Origin: Methanosarcina horonobensis HB-1 = JCM 15518
GTDB taxonomy: Archaea; Halobacteriota; Methanosarcinia; Methanosarcinales; Methanosarcinaceae
DNA length: 64,000 nucleotides
Assembly: GCF_000970285.1 (NCBI RefSeq)
Contig: NZ_CP009516.1
Location: 4,443,036-4,507,035 of the forward strand
Reading direction: 5' to 3'
Positions within the stretch are counted from its first letter, which is position 1. Each line of letters opens with the position of its first letter. The notes under the pieces were generated by a model. It had not been told where the DNA came from, ran no database searches, and saw only the letters and a list, made by a program, of their open reading frames with translations. The position numbers and the translations under genes were made by a program. Shown here piece by piece: positions 20,521-29,763 of the stretch.

Positions 20521-21612
20521 ATGATGGAAAATACAAAAGAAAGGAACCTACTGGCAATAAAAATAATAGCCGCACTTATTCTGGCAGTTATATTCACATC
20601 TTCTTCTGCTTCTGCAGCAAATTTAAAGGTAGATCCTTCAGTAGAAGGAGGCTATACTACAATACAGGCTGCAGTAGACGCTGCAAATGCCGGAGACACT
20701 ATTTTTGTAAGTCCCGGAACTTATGTTGAAAACCTCAAAATAGACAAACAGGTAAGAGTCTGGTCAGACTCAAGAAACCCTGAAAATACGGTTGTAAAGC
20801 CAGCTGACCCTGCGGAAAGCGTTGTAGAAATAACAGCAGAAAGAGCAACATTCAGCGGTTTTGGAGTAGGGGATTCGGAAAAAGCAGGAATTTTACTCAA
20901 AGGGGCTAAGAACTGCTATATCAACAATAACAGGGTACAGAATGCAGAATATGGAATTCTTCTGCAGGATGCAGAGAGTAATGACATAAACGGGAATATA
21001 ATAACCCTGAACGAAATAGGACTAAGGCTCGAAGGCTCTAAATCGAACACTATTCAGGATAACCTTATTGCTTATAACTACGGGCTCGGAGTTTCTCTGG
21101 AAGAAAGCAGCAGAAACATTTTCTTTAATAATTACTTCAAAAACGCCGAAAACGTAGAAGGCAATGCCGTAAACGCGGATAATAGCTGGCAGAGTACCCT
21201 TACGGTCAAAAGTAACCTTATCAGGGGTCCTTATATCGGCGGGAATTTCTGGGCAGACCTTGAGGGTAAAGGCTACAGCGAGACCTGTACGGATGAAAAC
21301 AGCAATGGAATATGTGATGCTTCATATGCGATAACAGGAGGCGGATCGGATAATTCCCCGCTCTTCCCGAAAGTCCGGAGTGGTATTACAGCCCTGGAAA
21401 GCAAACTGGATGCCGAAGCTTACGAACAGGGCATATCGGCCAGAGAGAAAGCAGAAAATGAGACTATGGCCCCTGTAGAAAGACAAACAGAAGCAACTGA
21501 AGAAAAACCCCCCGAAGCGGAAGCTTCAGAAGAAAACGCAGCCCCAGCACCTAGTCTTGCAGTTACAGTTCTGGTGGTAGGAGCAGCTTATCTCATGAAG
21601 CGGAGAAAGTGA
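20521..21612 (+). CDS. NosD-type parallel beta-helix surface protein
   Basis: A 363-residue exported protein. It has a signal peptide (IIAALILAVIFTSSSASA), then the YTTIQAAVDAANAGDTIFVSPGTYVENL segment typical of the start of NosD/PbH1 beta-helices. Beta-helix turns follow to about residue 215 (NCYINNNRVQNAEYGILLQ, SNDINGNIITLNEIGLRLE). A Ca-like motif DENSNGICD is near residue 260. A Glu/Ala/Pro-rich linker and a C-terminal membrane helix ending KRRK anchor it in the cell membrane. An ATG one codon later (20524) is an equal start. Likely an S-layer-associated carbohydrate-binding or -modifying protein; no catalytic residues are recognised. Confidence 0.82.
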   Translation: MMENTKERNLLAIKIIAALILAVIFTSSSASAANLKVDPSVEGGYTTIQAAVDAANAGDTIFVSPGTYVENLKIDKQVRVWSDSRNPENTVVKPADPAESVVEITAERATFSGFGVGDSEKAGILLKGAKNCYINNNRVQNAEYGILLQDAESNDINGNIITLNEIGLRLEGSKSNTIQDNLIAYNYGLGVSLEESSRNIFFNNYFKNAENVEGNAVNADNSWQSTLTVKSNLIRGPYIGGNFWADLEGKGYSETCTDENSNGICDASYAITGGGSDNSPLFPKVRSGITALESKLDAEAYEQGISAREKAENETMAPVERQTEATEEKPPEAEASEENAAPAPSLAVTVLVVGAAYLMKRRK

Positions 21613-21805
21613 AGAAAAGAGAAAAATCAAGGCTTACCTGGGTGCTCCACAGAAAAACTGAAGGATATCCAACTTAACTTAACTAAAAATAAAGAGAAGA
21701 TAATGGATTGTAGGGCCAGTTGCGGAAAAAGCCCAAGAAAAGCTAAATCTACCAGAACAAGGTAAAAACATCAATTTTCTCAGACAAAATCAAAGACCTC
21801 CACCG

Positions 21806-21851
21806 TCCATTATTATTAAATTTTTTGGTGGTTTTATTTAAAAATAATGGA
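21806..21851. terminator. Stem-loop between convergent genes
   Basis: TCCATTATT (21806-21814) pairs with AATAATGGA (21843-21851) over 9 bp, with a T-rich loop. It lies about 190 bp past the plus-strand beta-helix stop and may end transcription from either side. Confidence 0.35.
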
Positions 21852-21858
21852 TAAAAAG

Positions 21859-21880
21859 CCCTTTTAAATATAAAAAAGGG
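21859..21880. terminator. Short stem-loop between convergent genes
   Basis: CCCTTTT (21859-21865) pairs with AAAAGGG (21874-21880), flanked by A/T runs. Together with the adjacent stem-loop this looks like a bidirectional terminator region. Confidence 0.4.
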
Positions 21881-22132
21881 ATAAGAAGGCCAGTCAGTTA
21901 GATGGAGTCGTTCTTCTTACCCTTGATCCTATTTTTAATATATTTGGTTTAAATATGTCTGGTTAATACATTTGGTTTAAAATATTTACTGCTTTTTACT
22001 GTAATATATCAGGCTATATTACTTTATTACTTCCTGTCAAGTTCTTTACTATCAAGCTGACAGTGACTTTCCTGCTTTGCTGAATGCATATGCAGGACTC
22101 TTAATATAGAGCGTGTTATCGTGTCTATTGAA

Positions 22133-23101
22133 TTAGTTGTCAAGAGAGCCATATCCGTACCCTTTGGCTACCCAATTCTCAACACTGTGATCGGATGGGC
22201 CCAGTATGTTTGTGCCTGATCCTACCTCAACGTAAGGGGACACGTTCCACATAACGTTATCATGAACGCTAATTGACCCTTTTGCATTCCAGTTTCCAAT
22301 GCCTGCACTGCTGCTTGATCCTTTGTAATCATGCATAATGTTGTGATGGACATTCACATTTGTCAGTGTATTTTCCAGCTCAACACAGCACCATCCGGAC
22401 CCTGCGCTACCTGTGAAGGTATTATGGTCAACCTCAATATTTGCGCAGTTGTCTACCCTGGCACCTGTGTTGGTCTGAACCTCAACATAACAGTTATACA
22501 TTCTGGAATCCTTGGTGCCGGACAAAAATGATACGCCATCGTGTCCTGAGGACTGCATTCTGCAGTTATATACCTCTATTCCAGAACTCTTACTGATTCT
22601 AACACCATCACCATACAGATAGCGAGTAAGTAAGATATCATGTACTTTACTATCGGTTACAGATGTGAATTTTATGCAGTTTCGATAGGCTCCATGACCT
22701 CCATCACCAGGTCCGGTTGCTGTACTCTGAAATTGAAGATGGGATATTTCAACGTTAGAAACACCTGATCCGAATATATATGCAGGTGATCCTTCGGAAT
22801 TGCAGACTGAACCTTTAGCAAAGATTATTGTACTGTCGCCTGCACCTTTCAGTACTACATTGGATTTCAAAATTATAGGTGCACTTATCTCATAAGTGCC
22901 AGCACTGAGGATAACATATCCAGGGTTGCTTGCTGTTGCTCCTGATGCTACGGAATTTATTGCGTTATTGATTGCAGTTTGGGCATCTGACCCGGAGGTC
23001 GGACTTACGGTTACTGTATTCTGTGCGCCTAACGCCGCGGGTACGGTTGTTAAAATAAGGCATGCTGCTAGGAATAGGGTTCCTATCTGTCTTTTTAGCA
23101 T
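22133..23101 (-). CDS. Secreted right-handed beta-helix protein (pectate-lyase/disaggregatase-like fold)
   Basis: A 322-residue exported protein with signal peptide FLAACLILTTVPAALGA (cleavage near residue 26). The rest reads as a parallel beta-helix: GTYEISAPIILKSNVVLKGAGDSTIIF is the typical first coils of polygalacturonase/pectate-lyase-like folds, and HDGVSFLSGTKDSRMYNCYVE and NIEVDHNTFTGSAG are later coils. It has no membrane anchor, so it is secreted or wall-bound. Methanosarcina disaggregatase-related proteins share such helices, and a role in matrix polysaccharide cleavage or binding is possible but unproven. A strong GGTGAT precedes the ATG. The 5' end is duplicated just upstream. 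Confidence 0.8.
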   Translation of the reverse strand: MLKRQIGTLFLAACLILTTVPAALGAQNTVTVSPTSGSDAQTAINNAINSVASGATASNPGYVILSAGTYEISAPIILKSNVVLKGAGDSTIIFAKGSVCNSEGSPAYIFGSGVSNVEISHLQFQSTATGPGDGGHGAYRNCIKFTSVTDSKVHDILLTRYLYGDGVRISKSSGIEVYNCRMQSSGHDGVSFLSGTKDSRMYNCYVEVQTNTGARVDNCANIEVDHNTFTGSAGSGWCCVELENTLTNVNVHHNIMHDYKGSSSSAGIGNWNAKGSISVHDNVMWNVSPYVEVGSGTNILGPSDHSVENWVAKGYGYGSLDN

Positions 23102-23158
23102 CGTATCACCTTTGGGTTGGATTCAGAATTTTGGGTTAACTCAAAAAACTATAGGTAA

Positions 23159-23239
23159 CTATAGATCTCCAACAGCTGATACGGTTGTCATAATAAGACA
23201 TGCTGTAAGGAATAGGGTTTCCTGCTTCATTTTTAGCAT
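23159..23239 (-). pseudogene. Duplicated 5' fragment of the beta-helix gene
   Basis: A 26-codon open frame from ATG at 23239 to TAG at 23159 reads MLKMKQETLFLTACLIMTTV then SAVGDL. It closely matches the signal peptide of the adjacent secreted protein (MLKRQIGTLFLAACLILTTV). The upstream 45 bp, including the GGCGATAC ribosome-binding region, also matches the real gene's leader. The unit is therefore a tandem duplication with a 138-bp period that left a signal peptide without a mature domain. Confidence 0.75.
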
Positions 23240-23930
23240 CGTATCGCCTCTGGATTGGATTTAGAATTTGAGTAAACTCAAAAACTCCAGGATGATCGTA
23301 AATCTTTCCCGGATATTTCTCAAAATTCCATATTACGTCGTACTCATAATGTTTTTCCGAACTATCTAATTAGACCGAGTATGTATTAAACATCTAATTA
23401 TGCCGGATCTATACGGTAATTCAAAAATCTAATTACGTCTGCGTAATATTTTTGAATCTATCCAATTCGATTCTCTGCGTTTTGTGGGGCGGACACGGTG
23501 CAGAGGATTTTCATTCTCCAATTACATTATAGGGATCAGTCACTGGAGGTAGAGTTGAAATTAGAGTTTTACTTTATAGCGTTCAAACTTCGTTGCTGAC
23601 CACAGGAATTTACTCCTTTGATCAACTATTATCTGCTCACCAATCAGACATCCAGCCAGTCGATTCCTGTGAGAAGTTTGTAGCTATTTAGTGTTTTGTT
23701 TATATTACTGAGTCGACATATAAGGTTCATAAGGGTTATATTATAAAAGATTTTGCATTTATATGAGAAAATTGGAAAGAAATAACATCAAATAACAAAT
23801 AATGAACAAAAAATAGCAAAATTTAAGTGAATAACGAAGAAAGCTCAAAGTTAAAGGAAAGTAGATAAAAGAAAAAGGAAAGTAGATAAAAGAAAAAGGA
23901 CAGTTCTCTACCCCTTTTCATTTTGAAAAA
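23240..23930. other. Upstream region of the beta-helix gene with repeats and a large inverted repeat
   Basis: About 690 bp without a supported gene. ATCTAATTA occurs three times (23364-23372, 23392-23400, 23427-23435). A 97-nt inverted-repeat structure lies at 23584-23680. A second TATA-like run lies near 23697-23706 on the minus strand, about 20-25 bp before the right edge of that structure. Confidence 0.5.
23584..23680 (-). ncRNA. Candidate structured RNA or leader (nested inverted repeats)
   Basis: CAAACTTC (23584-23591) pairs with GAAGTTTG (23673-23680), and inside it CACAGGAAT (23601-23609) pairs with ATTCCTGTG (23663-23671). On the minus strand a TATA-like AATATAAAC sits just upstream, placing a transcript start close to the outer stem. 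No protein explains it. It could be the 5' end of a long leader of the beta-helix gene or a separate small RNA. Confidence 0.35.
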
Positions 23931-25646
23931 TCACTTGTGGGCAAAGTACGCCACAACTTCTTCTCCGTTTACGGCGTCGATTCTGCAGAAACCGAAGCGT
24001 TCAAACTGGACTATTTTATCAAGCTCGGTCTCAATCCCACGCTCTCCAATTCCTTCGATATCGCCCTCAGGTCCGCGAACTTTTACAGGAATTCCGTCAA
24101 TGGGTGCCCAGTGGATAATTTTCCCTTTTGCTTTTTTGAGGTCTTCGAGAGAGGTTTCGGAGCGTTTTACCCGCAGTGGAGAAAGAGATGTAATCTCAAC
24201 GTTGCAGAGGTCTTTTAAGCGAAGGACAGAACCTACATTGAGTTTTTCGATATCTTCTGAACAGACAAGAACCTTATTTTCTATAGGGATTTCCCTCATT
24301 CCTCTTGCATGGTTTGTGGGGTGGCGGGGAACCTTTGCAACTACAGGCTTCATACCTTCAATTTCAAGTTCAACAGGGTCCCAGACAAAGAAGTATCTGT
24401 TTGCAATGGGGTCCACGATTTTGCGGTTCTCGGCATAGAGGGACTCCATACTAATGCTCACGTCAGTCATCCCGACTCCCATCTCAATCATGAACTTTTT
24501 GAGAGCTTCAGCCTGTATTCCGCGGCGCCTGATTGCACGGATTGTCGGCAGGCGGGGATCATCCCAGCCGCTGTATTCTCCGGCTTCGATAGATTTCCTA
24601 AGAGTGCTTGTGCTGAACTTTCCGAACTCATGAATCTTAACCCTGCCCCAGTGGGTTGTTTTAGGGTATTTCCAGCCAAAATATTTATAGATATATCCCT
24701 GCCGTTTTTCGCTGTCTATAAGGTCTTTGCCCCGAATAATGTGGGTCATACCAAGCTCGTGGTCTTCGATAGCGCCTGCAAAGTCAAGAAGGGGCCAGAC
24801 AATATACTTATTTCCGATTTCAGGGCGGGGATGGGACATTTTTCTGATCCTGAATGCTCCCCAGTCCCGAAGTGCAGGGTCTTTGTGCTCTATATCGGTC
24901 TTTATACGCAGCACGGCCTGCTGGTCTTCGTATTCCCCGGCAAGCATCTTTTCCCAGTGCATGAGGTTTTCTTCAGGGCTTGCATCCCTATGCGGGCATG
25001 CCTGCTTGGCATCCTTTAATTGTTTGAATTCTTCCCCTCTACAGAAACAGACATACGCTTTGCCTATTTCGATGAGCTTTCTTGCGTAATCGTAATAGAT
25101 AGGAAAATGATCTGAGGCATAAACAACCTGGTCAGGTACAACACCGAGCCATTTGAAGTCATCCAGGTACCAGTCATAGGCCTCAAGCATGGGGCGTTTT
25201 ATATCCGGATCAGTGTCGTCAAAACGCAGGATAAATTTTCCATCATACATTTTCACATACTCGGAATTGACCACCATCCCCCTAGAACTGCCAAGGGTCG
25301 CAGGTCCATTGGGGTTAGGGGCAAAGCGCATTACAACTTTACCTGTTTCTGCCCCCGGAAGGGGTTTTAAGCCTTTGTCAGGCTCTTTTTTTACACTCAG
25401 AGCTTCTATAAGTTCAGGAGCTATTTCCGACAGGCGGGCTTCCCAGGCTTCAGGGCTTCCTTTAGCAATTTCGGAAACAATACTTTCAAGAGCAGCAGAT
25501 ACTCCACTGGGGTCAGCTCTTAACTGAGGGCATTCCCCCATAACTTTACCCATAACAGCTTTAGGCTGAGGGGCTTTTCCGTATTTTACAGCGTTTTGAA
25601 GGGCGTATTTTTCAATTATTTTAATATCTTCAGGATTTAATGTCAT
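23931..25646 (-). CDS. gltX: Glutamyl-tRNA synthetase, archaeal type
   Basis: Charges tRNA-Glu; 571 residues. An archaeal N-terminal helical domain (about 1-100) precedes the class I catalytic core. The HIGH-equivalent segment is APNPNGPATLGSSRG near residue 109, the KMSKS-equivalent is FSTSTLRKS near 350, and the archaeal/eukaryotic beta-barrel anticodon-binding domain completes the C-terminus. Glutamyl-tRNA is also the substrate of HemA, encoded 7 kb away in the tetrapyrrole cluster, and of the Glu-tRNA amidotransferase route to Gln-tRNA. It is well separated from its neighbours. Confidence 0.96.
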   Translation of the reverse strand: MTLNPEDIKIIEKYALQNAVKYGKAPQPKAVMGKVMGECPQLRADPSGVSAALESIVSEIAKGSPEAWEARLSEIAPELIEALSVKKEPDKGLKPLPGAETGKVVMRFAPNPNGPATLGSSRGMVVNSEYVKMYDGKFILRFDDTDPDIKRPMLEAYDWYLDDFKWLGVVPDQVVYASDHFPIYYDYARKLIEIGKAYVCFCRGEEFKQLKDAKQACPHRDASPEENLMHWEKMLAGEYEDQQAVLRIKTDIEHKDPALRDWGAFRIRKMSHPRPEIGNKYIVWPLLDFAGAIEDHELGMTHIIRGKDLIDSEKRQGYIYKYFGWKYPKTTHWGRVKIHEFGKFSTSTLRKSIEAGEYSGWDDPRLPTIRAIRRRGIQAEALKKFMIEMGVGMTDVSISMESLYAENRKIVDPIANRYFFVWDPVELEIEGMKPVVAKVPRHPTNHARGMREIPIENKVLVCSEDIEKLNVGSVLRLKDLCNVEITSLSPLRVKRSETSLEDLKKAKGKIIHWAPIDGIPVKVRGPEGDIEGIGERGIETELDKIVQFERFGFCRIDAVNGEEVVAYFAHK

Positions 25647-25888
25647 AGAAGCTTCTCCAGGAGTAAACCTTGATTTAACCGTGATTGTATGATGAGAATA
25701 TTAAGTAAATCTAATCGTGTGTAGGTAAACCTACGGAAAGGTAGGCATTTCCAGATAGATATTGAATCTGATGATTGCGGAAAAAACATGTAAATAGGAT
25801 TATAAAAAGTCACCGAACCCCTGGATTTCAGGAAAAGAACCCTGTAGCAAAAAAGCACACTCTGGAAGGGCCTTCAGGGTTAGAGCCT

Positions 25889-26197
25889 TTATTTTGGAAT
25901 GGCAGCTTCAATTTCCCGGATACGGGATACTTTCTCATTGATCTTGCCGAGTTCACTCTCAAAGTCCTGCAGGAACTTAGGGACAGCATCCCCTGGAACA
26001 GCCCCCTGAGCTGAAGGTTTGATAAGGTTTGCCTGTTCGAGGACTCGAAGAGAATAGCGTACCTTATGGTTCTGCATCCCGGTAACTTCTGCAAGTTTAA
26101 GGATTCCTATGGGACCTTCTTCGATTACCTTTTTGAGTACAATCAAGTGGCGCTCTGTAAGGTCAAGCTCAGTTGCAATATGCTCAAGCAGCATCAT
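25889..26197 (-). CDS. Small winged-helix DNA-binding protein
   Basis: A 102-residue archaeal protein. Residues 15-65 form a winged-helix pattern (LTERHLIVLKKVIEEGPIGILKLAEVTGMQNHKVRYSLRVLE) with a recognition helix around MQNHKVRYSLRVL; the C-terminal third is a charged helix (FESELGKINEKVSRIREIEAA) suited to dimerisation. Its ATG overlaps the stop of the FAH-family gene by 4 bp, so the two are coupled. The target is unknown. Confidence 0.7.
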   Translation of the reverse strand: MMLLEHIATELDLTERHLIVLKKVIEEGPIGILKLAEVTGMQNHKVRYSLRVLEQANLIKPSAQGAVPGDAVPKFLQDFESELGKINEKVSRIREIEAAIPK

Positions 26198-26928
26198 ACG
26201 ACCTCGTTTCTAAGTGTTCCTATTCCCTGGATCTCAATTTCCACAGTATCTCCCCTATGAAGTTCTCCAACCCCGGAGGGTGTACCGGTAGCAATCACAT
26301 CTCCTACTTCCAGAGTCATAATCTCGGTGATGAATTCGATAAGATAGGGAATGTCAAAAATCAGGTTTGAAGTGCTTGATGCCTGTTTTGTCACCCCGTT
26401 TACCCTGCAGGTAATGTTCGTATCTGAAATATCGATTTCTTCCGTAGAGACAATATAGGGCCCCAGGGCTGCAAATGTATCAAAACTTTTTGCCCTTGTC
26501 CACTGCCCGTCTTTTCGCTGGAGATCACGTGCGGTCACATCATTAAAGCAGGTATAGCCTGCAATGACATCCCCGGCCCTTTCGGCTGAGATGTTTTTAC
26601 AGCGCTTTCCGATCACGACTGCAAGTTCGGCTTCATAATCAACCCTCGAACTGGATGGAGGGAAAATGATCTTGTCTCCATGCCCTATAACCGCAGAAGG
26701 AGGCTTTAAAAAGAGAACAGGGGTCTCAGGAATTTCCATGGAAAACTCTTCGGCATGATCCTTATAGTTCAGGCCGACACAGACAATTTTAGAAGGAAAG
26801 GAAGGGGGCAGAACACGAAGTTCCGAGAGTTCAAATGTCCCGGCAGAAGTTCCTCCATTGGGATATACCCGCCCATTCTCGATTTCTCCATAAAAAACGT
26901 TATCTCCTGACCTGAACCTTCCAATCAT
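26194..26928 (-). CDS. Fumarylacetoacetate hydrolase family protein
   Basis: A 244-residue FAH-fold enzyme, the single-domain type seen in acylpyruvate hydrolases, oxaloacetate decarboxylases and 2-hydroxyhepta-2,4-diene-1,7-dioate isomerases. Family motifs are CVGLNYKDHAEE near residue 50, VIGHGDKIIFPP near 85, the metal-ligand DYEAELAVVIGK near 100, GYTCFNDVTARDLQ near 128 and ATGTPSGVG near 220. The metal-binding acids (E in YEAE and D in NDVTARD) are present. The substrate is not decidable from sequence. It is coupled to the winged-helix gene and downstream of pyrK. Confidence 0.85.
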   Translation of the reverse strand: MIGRFRSGDNVFYGEIENGRVYPNGGTSAGTFELSELRVLPPSFPSKIVCVGLNYKDHAEEFSMEIPETPVLFLKPPSAVIGHGDKIIFPPSSSRVDYEAELAVVIGKRCKNISAERAGDVIAGYTCFNDVTARDLQRKDGQWTRAKSFDTFAALGPYIVSTEEIDISDTNITCRVNGVTKQASSTSNLIFDIPYLIEFITEIMTLEVGDVIATGTPSGVGELHRGDTVEIEIQGIGTLRNEVV

Positions 26929-27005
26929 AGTTTTGCCTTCCTCGTCCTCTTTTTACGGAGCTTTTTATCCGCTTTCTTTCATTTTTTAAAAGGATATATC
27001 AAAAC

Positions 27006-27785
27006 TTAAATTTTAACTCTTCGCCCGCTGGCATCACGTGAATATTTTCCGAGTTCCGAACCAATTAGTTGAACTCCTGAAAACACAGGTCCATCCTTAC
27101 AGACCCTGAGTCCTGACTGATCAATGCAGCATGCCCCGCAGACTCCGATACCGCATTTGAAATAGCGGTGCAGGCTGAACTCTGACTTTTCCAGAACTTT
27201 CTTCTCTTCAAGGAGCCTGAAAACCGAAGCCATCATTATTTCAGGCCCGCAGACAGCAATTCTATCATAAGCTGCAACATCGAGGTTTTTGAGGGCATCG
27301 GTTACAAACCCTTTAACTCCTTTTGAACCATCATCGGTAGACACATATACCTTTCCGAGAGCTTCGAAGCGCTCTTCAAAAAGAAGGTCTCCTGCATTCC
27401 GTGCCCCAAGAACAGTATTCACTTCCGCACCTGCTGCAGAGGCTGCCTCTGCATACGGAGACAGGGGAGCAGCTCCGACCCCGCCGGCAATAATGAGTAA
27501 TTTTTCATCTTTAGCAGGAAGAGTAAAGCCCTTTCCGAAAGGACCCCTGAGCCCGAAGGAATCTCCTTCTTTTAACTCGAAGAGTTTTGAGGTTGCCTCA
27601 CCTACTTTCTGGACGGTTATGGAATTATTTCTGGAGAGCCCCATGGGAACCTCGTCCACGCCCCTGACCCAGACCATAACAAACTGGCCTGGCTCCATAT
27701 CCTCAAACCTGTGGTCAAAGAAAAAAGTCCTGACCAGGGGAGATTCTTCAGTTATCTGTGTTATTATGGCATTAAGAGGAAGCAT
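27006..27785 (-). CDS. pyrK: Dihydroorotate dehydrogenase electron transfer subunit
   Basis: FAD and [2Fe-2S] subunit that passes electrons from PyrD to NAD in class 1B dihydroorotate dehydrogenase. 259 residues. The ferredoxin-reductase-like FAD domain includes GQFVMVW and [12 protein letters not shown]-binding [13 protein letters not shown] is near residue 100; and the C-terminal cysteines [10 protein letters not shown] ... RVC near 212-230 bind the cluster. Start and pyrD stop overlap by one base (TGATG), so the subunits are made together. Confidence 0.94.
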   Translation of the reverse strand: MLPLNAIITQITEESPLVRTFFFDHRFEDMEPGQFVMVWVRGVDEVPMGLSRNNSITVQKVGEATSKLFELKEGDSFGLRGPFGKGFTLPAKDEKLLIIAGGVGAAPLSPYAEAASAAGAEVNTVLGARNAGDLLFEERFEALGKVYVSTDDGSKGVKGFVTDALKNLDVAAYDRIAVCGPEIMMASVFRLLEEKKVLEKSEFSLHRYFKCGIGVCGACCIDQSGLRVCKDGPVFSGVQLIGSELGKYSRDASGRRVKI

Positions 27786-28690
27786 CAGACCACCTCGTGG
27801 GCAAGCCCTATGATTTTCTTTATATCCGAATAGCCTTTTCTCCTGAGGAAGGCTTCTATTCCCGAATCGATTTCAGAGAATACATCGACCCTGTCATATA
27901 CCGCAGACCCGACCTGGACAGCTGCTGCCCCTGCCATCATCATTTCTACAGCGTCCTTCCAGGAAGAAACCCCCCCTACACCAATTACCGGGATTTCGAG
28001 AGCAGTGTAAAGGTCGTAAACACATTTGATGGCTACGGGTTTTACAGCTTTTCCGGAAAGCCCTCCTGAACGGTTTCCAAGCACAGGAAATCCGGATTCA
28101 ATGTCAATAGCCATTCCTTTTACTGTGTTGATTGCAACAACAGCGTCCGCACCCCCGGACTCGGCTGCATTTCCGATGCATGTGATATCCGCAACATTGG
28201 GAGTCAGCTTAACCCAGACAGGGACATTAACAACGTCCTTCACTGCTGCCGTAACTGCCTCAACAAGGCAGGGATTCGAACCTATTGCAGCCCCGTAACC
28301 CTCAGCATGAGGGCAGCTCACATTAAGTTCGAAAGCATCAGGCTTTGAAGGAAGCAGGCCCTCGGCAACTTCAGCAAACTCGGAAGGAGTACCGCCAAAA
28401 ATACTTGCAATCACAGGGGCTGCGGAGTTCTCTTTTGCAAACTCGAGCTCCTGAAGGAAGCCGGGATAGGAAGGATTCGGAAGCCCCATGGCATTTAAAA
28501 AGCCGCAGTCCAGCCTGATCATGCTCGGGTTTGGGTGTCCGGTCTTTGGGGCAGGACCTATTGATTTGGTCACAACTGCACCAGCTCCCCCTTCACGTGC
28601 GACCCTGCAGAGGGAAGCGCCGGTTGTCCCTAGCACCCCGGCTGCAAGAATAGTAGGATTTTTTAATTTAAGTCCGGTGAGAGTATACAT
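27785..28690 (-). CDS. pyrD: Dihydroorotate dehydrogenase, class 1B catalytic subunit
   Basis: FMN enzyme oxidising dihydroorotate in pyrimidine synthesis. About 301 residues with a TIM-barrel pattern. Key segments are [14 protein letters not shown] at the N-terminus, [11 protein letters not shown], the [13 protein letters not shown] loop with the active-site Cys of class 1 enzymes near residue 128, [12 protein letters not shown] near 163 and [19 protein letters not shown] near 245. The ATG at 28690 has GGAG seven bases before it; an ATG 13 codons upstream lies within the hemC end and lacks such a site. Confidence 0.94.
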   Translation of the reverse strand: MYTLTGLKLKNPTILAAGVLGTTGASLCRVAREGGAGAVVTKSIGPAPKTGHPNPSMIRLDCGFLNAMGLPNPSYPGFLQELEFAKENSAAPVIASIFGGTPSEFAEVAEGLLPSKPDAFELNVSCPHAEGYGAAIGSNPCLVEAVTAAVKDVVNVPVWVKLTPNVADITCIGNAAESGGADAVVAINTVKGMAIDIESGFPVLGNRSGGLSGKAVKPVAIKCVYDLYTALEIPVIGVGGVSSWKDAVEMMMAGAAAVQVGSAVYDRVDVFSEIDSGIEAFLRRKGYSDIKKIIGLAHEVV

Positions 28691-28728
28691 TAAATAACTC
28701 CGTTTCCTGCCCACAGGCAGTTTCTGCA

Positions 28729-29682
28729 TCAGTAGTCGTACGAATTTTCTGAACCGGATGCGTTTCTGGAAATCTGAAGGAGCGCTTCTTCAGCCAGCCT
28801 CCTGCCTCCCATTTCCACAAGCCTGTGCCCGAGTTCCCTGGCTTTCTCAATGCCACCGCGCATAGGGATAAATTCATCAATCCTGACAGCTTCCCCGCCG
28901 TCAAGGGAAAGGACTTCAGCCCTAACATGAATTTCTGTTTTATCGGGTGTAATTTCAGCATACGAGCCTACGGGAGTTGTACAGCCCCCTCCGAGCTCTG
29001 AAATAAGGATACGTTCAATTTCGGTAGCAATCCGGCTCTCGGTATGGTCAAGCATGGAAACTGCGGCTTCAGCTTCAGTACCTGCTCTTGTTACTATTGC
29101 AACCGTACCCTGGTTAGGGGAAGGGCAAAAAAAGTCAGGGGAAAGGATTTCTCCTTCGATCTCCCAGCCCATGCGTTCGAGACCTGCTTTTGCGAGCAGA
29201 ATTCCGTCATACTGCCCTTCTTTAAGTTTTCTGAGCCTGGTATCGATGTTGCCTCTGAGATCCTGGGTAATAAGGTCAGGCCTGTACCTCTTGATCTGGG
29301 CAGTCCTTCTCAGGGAACTGGTACCTATAATGGACTGTTCGGGCAGTTCGTCAAGAGGAGTCCCGTCATATGTGATCAGGACATCAAATGGGGTGTCGCG
29401 CTTCAGAACCGCAGCAGTAGGAAGAGTCTGCGGACGGATCGTGGGCATATCCTTCATAGAATGGACAGCGATATCGATTTCTCCTGCAAGCATAACATCG
29501 TCCAGCTCCCGGACAAAAGCCCCAACTCCTCCGGATACGGCATGCAGAGGGCGGTCAGTAAACCGATCTCCGCTGGTTTTTATTATCTTAATACTGGTTT
29601 CAACGCCCTGCTCTTTAAGCAGGTTTGCAACATTTCTGGTCTGGGCAAGCGCAAGCTGGCTGCCCCGGGTACCTATTATCAT
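28729..29682 (-). CDS. hemC: Hydroxymethylbilane synthase (porphobilinogen deaminase)
   Basis: Joins four porphobilinogens into hydroxymethylbilane. 317 residues. Signatures are GTRGSQLALAQT at the start, VHSMKDMP with the catalytic Asp region near residue 78, GTSSLRRTAQ near 120, DLRGNIDTRLRKL near 140 and LGGGCTTPVGSYA near 240, whose Cys carries the dipyrromethane cofactor. GAGGATT precedes the ATG. Last heme-pathway gene of the minus-strand cluster; uroporphyrinogen III synthase (hemD) does not follow and must be elsewhere. Confidence 0.96.
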   Translation of the reverse strand: MIIGTRGSQLALAQTRNVANLLKEQGVETSIKIIKTSGDRFTDRPLHAVSGGVGAFVRELDDVMLAGEIDIAVHSMKDMPTIRPQTLPTAAVLKRDTPFDVLITYDGTPLDELPEQSIIGTSSLRRTAQIKRYRPDLITQDLRGNIDTRLRKLKEGQYDGILLAKAGLERMGWEIEGEILSPDFFCPSPNQGTVAIVTRAGTEAEAAVSMLDHTESRIATEIERILISELGGGCTTPVGSYAEITPDKTEIHVRAEVLSLDGGEAVRIDEFIPMRGGIEKARELGHRLVEMGGRRLAEEALLQISRNASGSENSYDY

Positions 29683-29763
29683 GTAGAATCCTCAAACGTT
29701 TTCAAACATAAGTTCTGAGAAACATAAGTTCTCAGAAGTATGATTTTTCAGAGATATAAGTTC

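Larger units (their letters stand above)
21613..22132. other. Convergent intergenic region
   Basis: About 520 bp between convergent beta-helix genes. It holds the two stem-loops listed at 21806-21851 and 21859-21880 and otherwise AT-rich sequence with no supported gene. Confidence 0.5.

Noticed and set aside
23159-23161. UAG in the duplicated signal-peptide ORF as pyrrolysine
   Set aside because: No conserved sequence follows it; the ORF is a short duplication remnant.
28265-28295. GATTCGAACC T-loop-like motif
   Set aside because: It lies inside the conserved pyrD coding sequence and has no cloverleaf.
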